From the NCBI GenBank assembly GCA_022747635.1, contig JAKTNV010000004.1, positions 21,769,469 through 21,833,468 on the forward strand: DNA of 64,000 nucleotides, in the 5' to 3' direction. Under the pieces are notes generated by a model that saw only the letters and a program-made list of their open reading frames with translations, was not told the origin of the DNA and searched no databases. The DNA comes from Hetaerina americana (taxonomy: Eukaryota; Arthropoda; Insecta; Odonata; Calopterygidae). Shown here piece by piece: positions 34,781 through 47,829 of the stretch (positions are counted from its first letter, which is position 1; each line of letters starts with the position of its first letter). The position numbers and the translations under genes are program-made.

Positions 34781-37700
34781 TCACCCCGCGATGGCTTTAA
34801 TACATCTCGCTAATGCAACAGCTTTCGTCGATGTCTTATTCGTGAGATAGGGGAGAGGAAATTGAGTGGGGGACGGAGGCATGAGGGAGGGTGCGAAGGT
34901 GAAAATCTCTTAGGGAAACAGGGCGTAAGAGGATTCTTGCCTCATGAAATCCGATGAAGGGAAATATTATGCAGCTGTGACGAGAACAGGGATGCAATTC
35001 TAGATCTCTTATTCATGGGAGCGAAAATTTGTGACTGCGAAATTATATTTACCTGTGTAGAGTAGGGAGTGGAAGAAGTATTGCCGTGTCAAGCCCTCAC
35101 AATGATATTTAACCCGTGCTTATACCACACAAATGGTGAAAATGAGAAAGTATAATCCAAGTTTTAGTACCAATGCAAACGGTCCACAATTACTTCGACA
35201 CAAAAAAGGATTCTTTTCTTTCAACTTTCAAAGATTGTCTCGAAGAAATATGGGTATACTTGGATAAATCTGTAGACGTGATTACTTTACATTAATTGGG
35301 ATATTTAAATTACTTACCTCGTTGATCTAATCATATGACCGGTTAGCCTGTACCAGAGTGCCTGGTTTATTATGATCACTCAATATCTAACAAGATGGTC
35401 ATAGTTTTGAATGTATTTCCTTTGTAAATACATCTACATATACGAAAATACTCCGCCATCAAACAAAAAGGTTTGTGGCAGGGGGTGAATACACTAGGTA
35501 ACAAAAGTGCTGAGGGATGAGAGAGAGAGAGGATGTTTAAGAGGTGAGAGAAAGGATAAAAAAATATCGACATCAAATCCCTAGAAGGGTGCGCAATATG
35601 GTTATCACAGGTAGAACCCACGCCAATATGCACATGATAGAACAAAATATAGTTTAGAACTAAGGACTAATTCTGTTCACCAGCCAGGTTTTTTAGTGTA
35701 TTAAATAGCAGATGATAAAAATGAGCATCAACCACTTATATGTCGCCGCTATAATAAGACTTATCAAGCAGAACCGGAAGGCGAGAAGGATAAAAATTAA
35801 GCTACGGTCATGTTGCTTGAGATGTCCACCCCTGAAGTCTCAGGTAGAAATAGTGCTACCTTGCTGTCGACAGATGACAACGAGAATAATTATCTCCGCG
35901 GAGAGAGTGACAAAGGGTGACTGGGTGACCTTGAAAGCACAAAGAAAGACGGTTAGACAGTCCTACTCGGTCTTGCGGAAAGGGATATGAAAACAAAACA
36001 TTTGTGTATAAGACAACATATAATATTGCATAGTGGTAAAATTGATTGGTTCCTACAGGAAGTTGTTTAAAGGACGAGGTAAGGCCTTGGTCGATGGAGC
36101 ACCGCAAAGCCCCACTACTAACAATAACAATATCACCCAATCTGTTTTATCATGTCGGTGGAAGCTTTCAGGTAAGTCTCTACACGATTACCACTTCTAT
36201 TCATTCCAAGAATGATCAATAAGACCTATTCGTGACATGCTCTTATTCATCATCCGTATTCGCGATCTCTCAAAGTCATCTGGAATGCATTGCTACCTGG
36301 TCACTTCCAATACTTCATACGTGTAAATAGGTTCCAGCATATTTTGACGGAAATTGAACCTTAAAGTCTGTTCACAATTTCTAGTTTATCTTTTTCTCAA
36401 CCATCGCGGGAGAATAACTCGACTCTTATCCTATAATTTGGATTTTATTCCATCTGAATCGCATTATTGCATTTATCTCTTCAAAATGGCAAAAAGTGAT
36501 GAAATGCTTAGTGTTAACTTTACGATCAACCTAGTGCCTCATTCTCAAGATTGGAAACTGATGAAAAAATGCTGACTTACTTTGGCTTACAAGATATTAT
36601 GCGTAATTTTGCAGAAAAGTTCATAAATAGCTGCAAATAGTATGTAGTGCATCAATTCTGCCAAAGTATGCATCTTAATATCGTAGCACTAACATTTTAG
36701 CTCAGTGCCAGTAGCCACCTTACATTTGCGGCTACGCGTTAAGTCGAACACAAAAATAGTCCATAATACCTTTTATTTATGTGTGTGCGTATGTGTATAG
36801 CACACATACAATTATTATATCATAGCATTAGTATCTATAAAACAAAACGATAAATTCATTTTGTAATAATTCTCGAGATAAACTACACTAAGTGCAGAAC
36901 CTTATTTGTTTGGACGCCCACGGTAAATGGAAATACTAAGTTTAAATTTCTCATAATTAACAAATGTATCAGCCAAATTTTGCCAAAATACGAAGATATA
37001 TAAAAAGTAGAGTTTACCAATGCTTAATTTTGGTTTTGGTGTGTTTTTGCATTCATTATAAATGCTCTATGGGTATATGAAAAATAAATAAAGAAACATT
37101 TAAAAAAATAAACAATAATGGAAATCTGCCGCTGTTATGAAAAAATGTGCGGATAAAATAGGAATAACTAATTTAGTAAGGCGAAGATTTTGGGTGCAGG
37201 AATTTCCATTTTGTATCCAAAACCAGGAACGGTTTACGCAGAAAACGTTCTTATGTCTTATAATTTCCTTACTTTTTTAACTTTTGTCAGAGGGCACAAA
37301 AATTATGAGAATCGACACAAAATAAAATAAAAATTTCACTAAAAAACCAGGGAAGGAGGACAACCTACTGAGCTACATCTTACCAGCTACACAATGAAAC
37401 AAAATTCCTTATCTTTTGACTTTGTGCATACCATCCTTTATCACTCGTTGAAGAAAAGAGGGTACAAGCATCCATAAAAAACTAAAAGAAGGAAATAAAA
37501 AAAACACTTTATTAGGGAGGCTAGAGGCAGTGTCATAAATGAAACTGCAGTTTCATTTTCTCGGAAAAGAAGATTGAGATAATTCAAGACATCTTTCAAT
37601 GTCCGACATTATTTCGTGACTTAATTAACTAAAATAACTTCCAGTAAAATTTTTGGATAAATGAAAACAGCTACTCGTTTAATTTTCCGAAAACACTAAG

Positions 37701-38440
37701 CAGAGAAAAACCAGCATCTGAAATAGGTCAACTGTTACAATGTTGGAACTATTGATGAAATACTTCAAACTGAGTTGACGATATGAAATTGTATTTCTAA
37801 TCCACGAATAGTAAGTAGAAAATTGAAGTAAAATTAATAATAAAAACTACAATAACGTAATAAGTAGACCGGGATGAATTGAGTTAGTCCATCAATACCC
37901 TGCCTGCCTGCTTAATCAATGCCCTACCTGCTTTTCACAAAATACAAGTATTTAAATATGCTTACATATACATGCAATTTTTGCGTAATCATTTTAATAG
38001 CTTTACCTGCTGCCTTTTTTTTAAACCAGCTGCATGCCTAGGGTGTAATCACTCCCCTGCTAAGGTATCATGTAGAATAGAATAGTCAAAACATTCAAGC
38101 CTATCATAGATAGGTACAATTATTAAATAAACCAATCTGTCTGAACTACTGCCCTTCTCTAATCAATTGCAGCATGGAAAATCACCACGTTCCAATTTAG
38201 TACTATGTAAAATTTTCCATAATATTGATATATTTTTTCATGTAAATGGGTTTTAAAGATCGACATACTTCTCATCCTGCAAAACGCTTAGTAAATATGC
38301 AATTAGTGCACATCAATAAATATTAAAATGTTTCTCGTTGAACCAACACACTGAAATTCGCTACCTGATAAAATTTCACGTAATCCAGGGATTGATCCTT
38401 GTATTCCTGTCATGGAAACAAATATCCCGTGCCTAGATAC
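34781..38440. other. AT-rich non-coding stretch
   Basis: No coding frame of note. A short hairpin, GTATGTGT / ACACATAC, lies at about 36787-36808. Otherwise nothing was recognised. Confidence 0.55.
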
Positions 38441-38479
38441 ATTTGTTAGACGAAATGGAAAAATAGAGTTCCACGATTC

Positions 38480-39040
38480 GCTTCGGAAAAAACACCCCTG
38501 GAGTTAATCCAGGGTCGGCCGCCCACACGGTGTGAAGTTAAACTCCGAGGGAGACGGTCACGTGCCTTTTGGGGCCGTGGGGCCACATCCCCTGCGAAAA
38601 CAAACAGACGAATGCGCCGCGTAAAGGAACGATTCCTTACACGAAAACGCTCGGGACGTGGTACGGGAGAAATAGGGTGGAGGTTTGAGGAGGGAAGAAG
38701 GAAACGAGGATGGAACGTCGGGGAGAGGAGATTAAAGTTTAACGAAGAAAAAGGAGAGGTGGGGTGGAGTGAGAGGATCGGGAGAAGAGAAAGGAGGGAT
38801 GCGAGGATGAGGGGGATGGAGGGAAGCATTTGAGAGGGAGGGGAAGACGTGACGGAAAGGGCGAATGAGAAAATACTGAAGTGGAAAGGAGTGAGGGAGG
38901 TGAGATAAGGAAACTGGGGAGCAGGAGTGGGAGAGATGTGGGACTGGCAGCAATGGGGAGTGATAGCGGGCACGGAGGCCGCCGAGATAAGAGCCAAGTC
39001 ATGGGGAAGGAGAGAGGGGAAAAGAGTTAAGAGATTGGAA
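38480..39040. other. purine-rich GC island
   Basis: CpG-containing sequence to about 38650 passes into a long G/A-rich + strand block. The 183-codon minus frame is Ser/Pro/Leu-rich and is an expected by-product of a stop-poor pyrimidine strand. Confidence 0.35.
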
Positions 39041-41130
39041 AAATACCTAATAGACCAATTATTTATTTATCTAGATGCCGTTTGTTTTCTTTCAGACCAA
39101 TGCGTAGATTTGATAACACTGAAAATATTTTATCAATATCAGAGAAATGAAACGCAATAAGGAATGAATGAAGTTCCTTCGCTAATCGAATGCTATCAAG
39201 TATTTTACAAATCATAATTGAATAGAGCAAACAAATACTATTATCATACGTGACACTTGCATGTTATTCTATTTAATTTCGTAGGATTGACAATTCTATT
39301 AACTATATTACTGTTTACGAGAATTTTGGAGGATATCGATTTTCCTTACTGTTACGAATCAAAGTGTTTTCCAATTTTTGCCTCTTCGGACAAAGTGTGC
39401 TACGTAATGAACAATGAATTAAGGCGACATTCAACGTCAAGAGGCTACTCAAGAAAACAGATTCTGCCCAAAATAGCATACTCTCATTCAAATATTCTAA
39501 TAAATACGTGTAATACCGAATGGCCAAAATATTCCAAAATCACACAGTCTTAGCCAATCAAATGGACCAAGCTGCTTTAATGTGTGATACTAAAATATGA
39601 AAATTTAACATTACAGTGTCAACACAAATGAACCTATTTAAAGCGAATTCTATGTTACTCATTCGATCGCGAGTGTTTTTTGTCACTGGCTGTACGGGTC
39701 AAAGATGAACGGATACGTTTGAGTTTCAATCTAGCAAAAATTCTTCTACGGCAGCTACCGTCAAACAAGATCATGTAAGGAGGCTATTCAAACATCTTAC
39801 GTCGTGTGGTATTTGGAAATTAGACCACCCAAAAAACGCTCAGACATTAGCACTTAAACAATCAAGATTAAATTGCAACGCCTATCCCATTAAAATTAAA
39901 TGGTTCCGTAACCCCTCGCACACGTCCCCACACTACGGAGTAACTCTGTCTTTAGAAAGATTGAAATTCACTACAAGAGCAAACGCTAAAGAAAAAAAAC
40001 GATCTGCCTCCACCTGTTACGTCCAACTCGGGTATGTAATTACGGCTGCTCGACAGAAGCAAAAATAAAATAGGAAACTCGAAACGGGAAAAAGGTTGAG
40101 GAAAAGAGAGGACAGCTCGATAGCGGTGGATTAAAAAATGCAAAACAAAAGTGGAAGGTGAGGAGGAATAAAGGTACCAAGAAATACCCAGAAAGAAGCG
40201 GTCAAAAAAAGGATCTATTTGACGACGAGTGCTCTAATGGTAAATAATGACACAAAGGAAAGTTTAGAATAGATAAACATGAAGACAGGTGTCTCTTGGT
40301 CCAGAAAAGTTATTTCTTTTCTAATTAATTCAGCTGCTCTCGTGTGCGAAGAGAAGTACATCTCACGTAGTGCATGTAGCTAAAGTTATCATGATCTACG
40401 TTATTTGAATTACATAACATGAATATAGTGTTATTAAATTAATAAAAACTTAATATTTGATTCATGCATGGTGTTACAACCCCCTACCTCACGCCCTTAG
40501 GGTGGCTTGCACGATATCCTATAGGAATAATAAAGGGGTATTCGAGGGAGAAAGATGAGGATGGATTTTAGACGTCTTGAGATGAGGTTAACGACAGCGG
40601 TTAGGAAAATAAATTGAATAAAGAGATAGTGCAGTTATTATAAGGACCTAACTTTGATGACTACTTAAAAAACCAAAATGGTCTGGTTACGATCATTCCA
40701 ATCGTAACTGTTTAATAAGTTTTATCCCACTGTCACTAATGGTCATTTTCAAATTGAAGAAAACTTGAAAAAATGCCCAACTGCGCAGGGTAACTGACTG
40801 AGGAAACTATGAGTAGGTAACATGAAAACAACTGGATAATGCAGATAAACGGCGAAGTGTTCCATATGGGATGGAGGAAATTCGTGGTAGTTTTAATACC
40901 GAAATGTAGTGGGATATCGAGGGCTGTGATAGAAGGGACGATGATGAGCCTGCGGCAAGTAGGAGGGACTCGTACTTTAAGGACTACGTGCGGGGATCTA
41001 GAAAATATATACAGTGAATCGACGTATCTAGGAAACGCGGATTTTAGAGATACGAGGTAGTCCAAGACGTTAAGTACGAAAAAATTTTCAGAAACTGTTA
41101 AAACCTTACTCTAATCAATGGATTATCTAG
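39041..41130. other. AT-rich non-coding stretch
   Basis: The + frames at 39257-39553 and 40839-41060 are within chance length and unrecognised. Confidence 0.5.
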
Positions 41131-41139
41131 AATAATAAT

Positions 41140-41890
41140 TATAATGACCATACCCCGACCCGTACGACCCACCCGCTGCCGTTTGACCAGCCCCCTTTCA
41201 AAATTCCGCGCGCAGGTATATGTTTTTTCACTGCCGCCGTCCTCGGGGGTGGGTTTAGGATGATCCGGAGAAATGAGCGGAGCTGGGGATAAATGGAAGA
41301 CGGCCGAAATGAAAGTTGGGGGTGGGAGTGTCGAGAAAAACGGGAAGGGGTGGGAGTGGGTCGGGGTAAGGTGATGGAGGGAGAGCCGAGGATAGGGAGG
41401 GGGTTTGCAGGATGTCGTGCCGGAGAAGGGAGGAAGCGGGAGAGACAGCCACATGGATTTCAACTCCAATCTCACTCCCCCTGACTTATATTTTATTCAA
41501 CCGCAATTTCCACGCCCCGTCCCGGGATTAGTAGGACGACTGCGAGGGTTGAGGGGGAACCAGACGACGGCGCTTGGGAAGATTGGGACGGGACGCATCG
41601 CCCACCCACTCCTCGGGCCCCGTTGAGTGGCTCAAGATTGGTGGAGGATGAGAAGGGGGAGGAGGAGGAGTGAATGGGAGGGGTAGCAGAGCACCCCTGT
41701 GGGTAACGGCGGGACGCGGTTGGTACCGACGATGAGAGATTATGCGATAACTCAAACGTATTGTATCGTCGGGGGAGAGAGTGGGGAGAGGAGATGTGGG
41801 GGATGGGGAGATTGAAGTGAGGGCGATAAGAGGTTCCGCGGCCAAACGAGGCGGAATGAGGTCGAAAGCGATGCACATAAAAAGACGTGA
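41140..41890. promoter_or_regulatory. purine-rich GC island with G-quadruplex motif
   Basis: The + strand is G-rich. The G-quadruplex motif at 41347-41366 has tracts of 4, 3, 3 and 4 G with loops of 1, 3 and 2. Overlapping low-complexity frames occur on both strands. No gene is called. Confidence 0.35.
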
Positions 41891-43730
41891 CAGTAAAAAT
41901 TACATTAAACGAGCGAGTACAGGAAGATGAAGCTACATTGACGGGGAAAACATTATGATTCCGACTCTGAACATTATTTTTCCCTATTTTATATTTAGAT
42001 CCGATTGGATGAGATAAATCTAGCTAGGCTGAGCCGGTTATGTTGGATATTATAAAAAAGAAACAATAGCTTTCAATCACTTTTCCCCATGTAAACGTCT
42101 CTCAAATGTGAATTGCATTCATACTGCATTTAAAATTATGCTTTGAACTTCTTCCATAATTATAGTTATTTATTTGTGCATAAAATATTCGTCGATTCGT
42201 TCAGCGTTTCGTAATGTAACTCTAACGTTAATTCTGATTTTCTGGAGTCATCACGAAGATGATTTTTTTGATTAATTTTCTGATGTGAAGGAGAGGTATT
42301 TAGATTTTATTTTCTTCTCAAAAGAGACATGCATGTGGTACGAAATAGTGATGATCGAAATTGGGCGCAATAAGCGTGGAATAAATTTTGGAAAATATGA
42401 GGCAACAGTTTAATAAGCTTAAATGAAATATTATACTGCCAGAAAAAATACATAACTTCACGCTGGTGATTACCATAAAATTATTGCTGTAAAAGTGAAA
42501 TCGCGTTAAATTCTGTAAGCAACGCGTTTGATGCCTGAGGGAAGAAAAATTCGTCTCTTTGTAGAGTCCGACTTCAACCCGAAACAATCTTTTTCTAATA
42601 TCTTCCTTAAGGTTATTTGCTTCACAATGTGTTGAACCATTGTCTTATCAGCTATAAATCTACGTTTATGCACTTTCACAAAGTCTTAAGTGAAAAAACC
42701 ATACATTAGTCCAAGGCTGACTTTTATTCATTCATATCCTATTCGATAACTATATAGTGTTTAATGGTTCATGTAAATGTAAACTTTTCCCCCTAAATAC
42801 TATGCAAATATTATTTCAAACGTGCATCATTAAACTGGTTGTATTCATACATGTCACATGAGAAAATGGCTTTATGAGCTCTATCTCCGCTTTAAAAATG
42901 GCAATAAGATGAGATTTTCGTGAAATATGCATCCGTTCTATAAAATGTGAAAACTTTCGCACCCGAGTAAACAATTTTCACCAAAAGAAATGGCTTAGAA
43001 ACTGATCTATTCCGGAGAATTCGATTAAAATGAAATGAGCTGAAAAATCGTGAGTAGGAACTTAGTGCAGAGAAGAAAAACATGAATTAGAATCCAAAGC
43101 GTTTGCATGCATTTGAAAAATAGATATGCTAATCTATATTCTTGAGAAAAAAAAATTCGTTTTGAGCTTCATCTTTCTAACATGTTTCATACTCAATGAC
43201 CACAGATTCCTATCCCGCATTGAGAGGAATCCAAGAAAAAGATTTCCGGTATACGACTTGTATTTATCGCGGATGTCTGAAATAACCCAGTACGCATGAA
43301 ATTTTCCCGCTCTCGCCAACGCCCGAATGCGGCGATGCTGGACGGATATTTCACCATTGATAATCGGAAATTTGAACAGGGAGCCATTTTTCCAATAGGA
43401 TGAGAGCGTCAGCCTATCTTACGGAGGGTTCAATAGAAATTTTAATATCAAGAGGATAACAGCGAATTTAAAGAGCGTTCAAAACGGCGATAATGGATGG
43501 CTAAGTATTTATGTTTTCCGTAGGAAATGTGGGGAATACTCATTGCCAGTTTCCTAGGAGTTCTCTATCCCATCCCTAGGGCCTTATGACTATGCTATGG
43601 ATAACTTCGACGGATGTATGTGAGACGTAGGATTTTAATTATAAATGAATCTAGGCGTTGTTTCGAAATAAAAACCGATATATTTTGCAAACAAAAAAAC
43701 GAGCAGAGTTATTTTAATGGATGAGGTAAA
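41891..43730. other. AT-rich non-coding stretch
   Basis: Nothing recognisable on either strand. Confidence 0.55.
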
Positions 43731-43744
43731 GGTTAGACTAAAGA

Positions 43745-43960
43745 CTTGAGTGAGTGAGTGAGGAAAAGAATGGAGAAAATAAATGGGCAGAAAGAGAAAC
43801 AAACGAAGTGTTCGGAATGGTATGGGGAGAGAAGAGGTCTGTTGGTGGAATTCAAATAAAGCAGGTAGAATGGATACGGGGTATGATAAAGCGAGGCAGA
43901 GAGGGAGAAAGATCAGGAAGGTTGGACGGTATGAAGAGAGAGAGAAAGTACATATTCAGC
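43745..43960. other. GA-rich block
   Basis: The + strand is dominated by G and A (GTGAGTGAGTGAGG, then GAGAGAAGAGG-type sequence). The frames are Lys/Arg/Glu/Gly-rich low complexity. Confidence 0.4.
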
Positions 43961-44383
43961 TGAAATTGCGAATCAGGATATTAGTTAGGCTAACTTTAGA
44001 TTAGATGAGACTTAGAGTTATAGTAGTATCTAGTATCTTAAAGACGTAAACACTGGTAGTTATTCTGAGTTCTTAAAATGTTTAACTCTGACAGAAAAAA
44101 ATCTTAATTATCTCTGAGCTGAATATACTATGTCAACATATCTCTCCTAGTTCATCATAAATCAAGGAAAAATATATATACGCTATTTTTAAATGCTACC
44201 TAAAATTGATCTTCTCCAAATAATAATATTTTAAAATCGGACTGTTTTATCCTGTAGGGTAATGCATTCATTGACAAATTTAAGGTCTTACAGTAATTAT
44301 TTAGAATTTATCATCTAGATTTATGGAAAAATAAAGGTAATGCGCTGATTTGCATGACTTAAAAAACTAATTTCACAAGACTT

Positions 44384-44455
44384 GTGGCTTTGACAATTGG
44401 CCTCATTATCAAGGTCGTAAATCAATACGATAAACGTCGCGAGTTCAAATCAAGC
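44384..44455 (+). repeat. possible degenerate tRNA-like (SINE head) segment
   Basis: GAGTTCAAATC at 44441-44451 resembles box B. A weak box-A-like TGGCTTTGACA lies about 47 bases upstream (44385-44395). No body or tail could be defined, so this is only a candidate relic. Confidence 0.25.
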
Positions 44456-44459
44456 CGAC

Positions 44460-45300
44460 GATTCGCAAGCATCTCGCGCTTGTCTCCTCTCACTCTCCTT
44501 TGACGCGCTCCTCGGGACGCACAGACGCCGTACGGGTGAATAGCAGATTGAAACAAAAAACGAACACTGAACACAACTATGAACTCTCGGGTCTCACATC
44601 TAATTTTTTGCACACTCATGTCGAACGGGGTATCTGAGTAATCGAAAATTTGAGACTGAAAGGAGTCGAAGTACGCGTAAAAATAAGTTTTTTTTCCGAA
44701 AAATAAAACAAATGGGTGAACTGAAAACCGAGCGAGAGGCGAGTAGAAAAAAAATCCCGGGAAGCAGAGTTGTAGGGTAAGAGAGGCGGAGCGAGGAAAT
44801 AATAAATTGTTGTTTGGTTGGGAATTGCGGAGAGTTGCGATGGGGGAGGGAGTGGCGTGGTATGGTAGGGGGCAGAGAGGGAGGGGAAGTGGGGTGTGCT
44901 CGGTTTCACGACCGTGAGGAAGGAACAATCCGGGATGCGAAATGGCTGACGAGGACTGATGTGTATGCAGTGAATGTAAAGAGGAGGCGGGGCGCGGCAG
45001 GAGGGGAAGTTCGGGAGAGAGAACGGCGGAATGCTTGCGGGAGATGAAAGGGAACGAGAGGGAAGCTAGGAAGGTGGCGTCGTTTGGAGGAAGAACGGGG
45101 GCGGAGAGGGAACGGCGGGAAGGGGGTGAGGGATTGGGGGTATGATGGTATTTCGATGCTCCGAGCACGACTCTCGCGCGATGGAACATTGACGTGTTGA
45201 CCACCGCCGTGCAAAGCGACGGCCACACAAGGGACCAGGAACGCCCCGCTTTGACGTCAGTAGTTTTGATGCTGACGTGCCCACTCCAACTCGAGTGGTG
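44460..45300. other. GC-rich island, purine-rich on the + strand
   Basis: The G/A-rich segment runs from 44760 to 45150 with CpG-containing sequence on both sides. The 268-codon minus-strand frame (45228-44422) is the second-longest in the window. It is Ser/Pro/Phe/Leu-rich without domain features, and overlapping frames exist in other phases, so it is treated as a composition artefact. Confidence 0.4.
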
Positions 45301-46840
45301 CTCTCTCGATCACAGTTAAAAACTTGGATGGAATATCCACCTTCCTGGTATCTATTCGAATGAATTCGGTCGTTTTGAGCAAATGTGTTGAGTATTTATT
45401 ACTTTCAACTAGTTTGAGGGCTGCTACTTCTGCAAAAAGTATGACGATACTTTACAACGCGCAGAAGCGAATCAAATGTTAAGTAGTACCAATACGATAT
45501 CTCATTTGATGAAAAATATCAGTCACGAATCAACTCCAGCCCCTATTCAGGGCCTTCGTTCGAATAAAATATATTAAATTTCATTATGAGCCGATGCTGC
45601 TCTGTAAATTTTCGACGTGATGCCTCTTCCATTTTATGCAACGATACTTGGTATTAAATGGCGATCCGCATACAAAGTGGTTGCATAGAGCAATATTGGC
45701 AATAATGTTAGCGTCGAAATAGTAAATTGGTTTCGGGAGGCAGGCTGTAGTTTTTGGACCAATACAGAATTTTTAAGAATCGAGACAAGGTGGAGAGATA
45801 TTCGGCACCAGCCCTTAAGATGAGATATAAAATGAAGTCTTGCCCATCAAAATGAAGCTATTTCACCCTTTCAAATCAATTGCCTTGTTTAGCACTCAAA
45901 ATCTGGATATTTTCAATTCGAATTATGAATTTGAGGTTTCCAATGAAGTCTCGTAAACGAAGTAAATCAACATGCTGATTAACCTTTCCGACATCGGCAC
46001 TTTTGCTCCAGATTTGGTATCATTAACCAGACACTAAGAACTACCTATTATTCTGGATCTAAATAAACTACATTTTAGTATTATTATTCCTCAGCACTGG
46101 TACCACAATACCCGTACCTTGGAATCATGTCACAGATATTGGTTACAATTAAAAAATTTTGAAAAACCATACGGATGAGCAAATTAACCTCCCCAGTTTT
46201 TTCCTCACTTTGTTTACAAAAAGGTTCCGTGGTTCATAACTTACTTGATAATGATAAGAAAGCATTGAACCATCGGTCGTTATTAACTTATTATTTGTGC
46301 ATAACAGTGATTTTTCTAAAGTCTTTATGCATAAAACCATAACCCAAATTCTTATGGAAAACTCAAAATTAATAAACAGCAAATTTCGATTGCAAGATTC
46401 TGGTAAATGGCTCCTACCGTTCCCTCAGTTCTTATTCCAATGCATATATATATATATATATATATATATAAGCTATTTGACCGGATACCTAGGTACAGAG
46501 AAATGCCTAAGTGTAATGCCTTTAGTACTTGATGACTGTTTGCATATGATCTCGCCCTTTTTAATGGATTTATTTATTTGTCTTCTTACGTAGTAGTTAG
46601 TGGATTAACTGCTAACAGTGTAAACATTTTAATGTGTACATCCAATATTACATGAACGGTGTGTTAAGTTGCACCCTTTCCACTTGCCTTGGATCACGAG
46701 ATGCCATGTTTTTGGGGCAGTATTGGAGTAGAAGTAGCATGACTGATATCGGGTACACCTAGTATTATTGCCTCTGGCACCGTTGAACCTAGCTTTTTCT
46801 ATCCCCAGGTACAAGTCACTTCTTTGTCTACATATATGTA
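45301..46840. other. AT-rich non-coding stretch
   Basis: It contains an (AT)n run at 46444-46470. No gene or transposon was recognised. Confidence 0.55.
46444..46470. repeat. (AT)n microsatellite
   Basis: An uninterrupted AT dinucleotide run of about 13 units. Confidence 0.97.
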
Positions 46841-46849
46841 AAATGCATC

Positions 46850-47820
46850 GTAACGCGAAGGAATGGGGAAGAATGGTGATGCACGGACGATTGGCGAGAA
46901 AAGCCTGGGGCGGGTGGTGGGGGCAGTGCACGCACGCCCGTGCACACGTGAGGAGAGACTTCAGCAGCAGGGTTTCAGGGGGGAGAGGAGATGGGTGGGG
47001 ATGGGATGGAGCGGGAGGAAGGAGGGGACTCGATTGGTTGGCGGGAGAGCGAAATTGGGGAAGATGGCGGGGGAAGAGAGGGTGCATGGCTCGGGGAGGG
47101 AAAAGGGTGGGTGAAATAACGTTGCTGAGTCGCTCGATGCATGGGGGAAGTTGAAGGAGGGAATAGAAGAGAGCGGACAACGTCAGGGGAGGGGGGGGAG
47201 TGAGTTGGAGGCAATATGCTCACCCCTTTCCATCCCCGTTCTGATGAAAATGTTTGCCGATATTATTTTTTTCCTCCCCTAAAAACATACACGCACACGT
47301 CATGGCTATTCCCCTGAAAAAACCGACGCGTACGTGAACAGTCGAGTACACACTCCCGGCCCCTCTCCTCCTTAACCCATCCACCCCATTGTAGGTTATT
47401 TCGTCAGGTTTACCGCAAAAGGGCGCTAGCACTGTGTTTCGGAGGTTATCTCGGGGAGGGGTGCGGGGATGAAGGGAACCAGTTTCAAGCGTTGGTAAAG
47501 GGAACGATGAAGGGAATTATTGGTCGAGAGTTCTCGATGTTCCTAGGGCTTCCCCGCGCACTCGTTTCATTTCCATCGGCAAAGGGTTGGAAGTGGGTTG
47601 CGGGAAGTTATTGAAGGGCCGTGGAAGTCCCGCCAGCAAAGGGAATCGTGGCGCGGGGACGGAAGTGGAACTGCGAAGGATTTACTCGCGCGAGCCAAAG
47701 GGGAAGAATGAAGTCAAGGAAAACAAGAGAGGGCGTTACCATAGAAACGCAGCCGGAGGAGGTGAGGGAGAGAGGGGGGGGAGGAGAGGAGGTGGAAATG
47801 GATTAGCAAAGAGATGAATA
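46850..47820. promoter_or_regulatory. GC-rich island with X-box
   Basis: Two purine-rich + strand blocks (46850-47200 and 47450-47815) flank a pyrimidine-rich middle (47230-47390). An RFX-type X-box is present at 47735-47748. No coding exon was identified. Confidence 0.4.
47735..47748. promoter_or_regulatory. RFX-type X-box-like motif
   Basis: GTTACCATAGAAAC matches the X-box layout GTTNCC-AT-RGNAAC, with one departure (ATAG for ATGG) from the most symmetric form. It is the second such site in a GC island of this window. Confidence 0.45.
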
Positions 47821-47829
47821 AAAAGAGGG

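Noticed and set aside
38446..38997. 183-codon minus-strand open frame
   Set aside because: Same composition effect. The sequence is low complexity and competes with other open phases.
44422..45228. 268-codon minus-strand open frame
   Set aside because: It lies in a purine-rich island, so the translated pyrimidine strand lacks stop codons by composition. The product is Ser/Pro/Phe/Leu-rich with no domain, and other phases are open too.
46629..47180. 183-codon minus frame
   Set aside because: Pyrimidine-strand artefact; His/Pro/Ser-rich without recognisable motifs.
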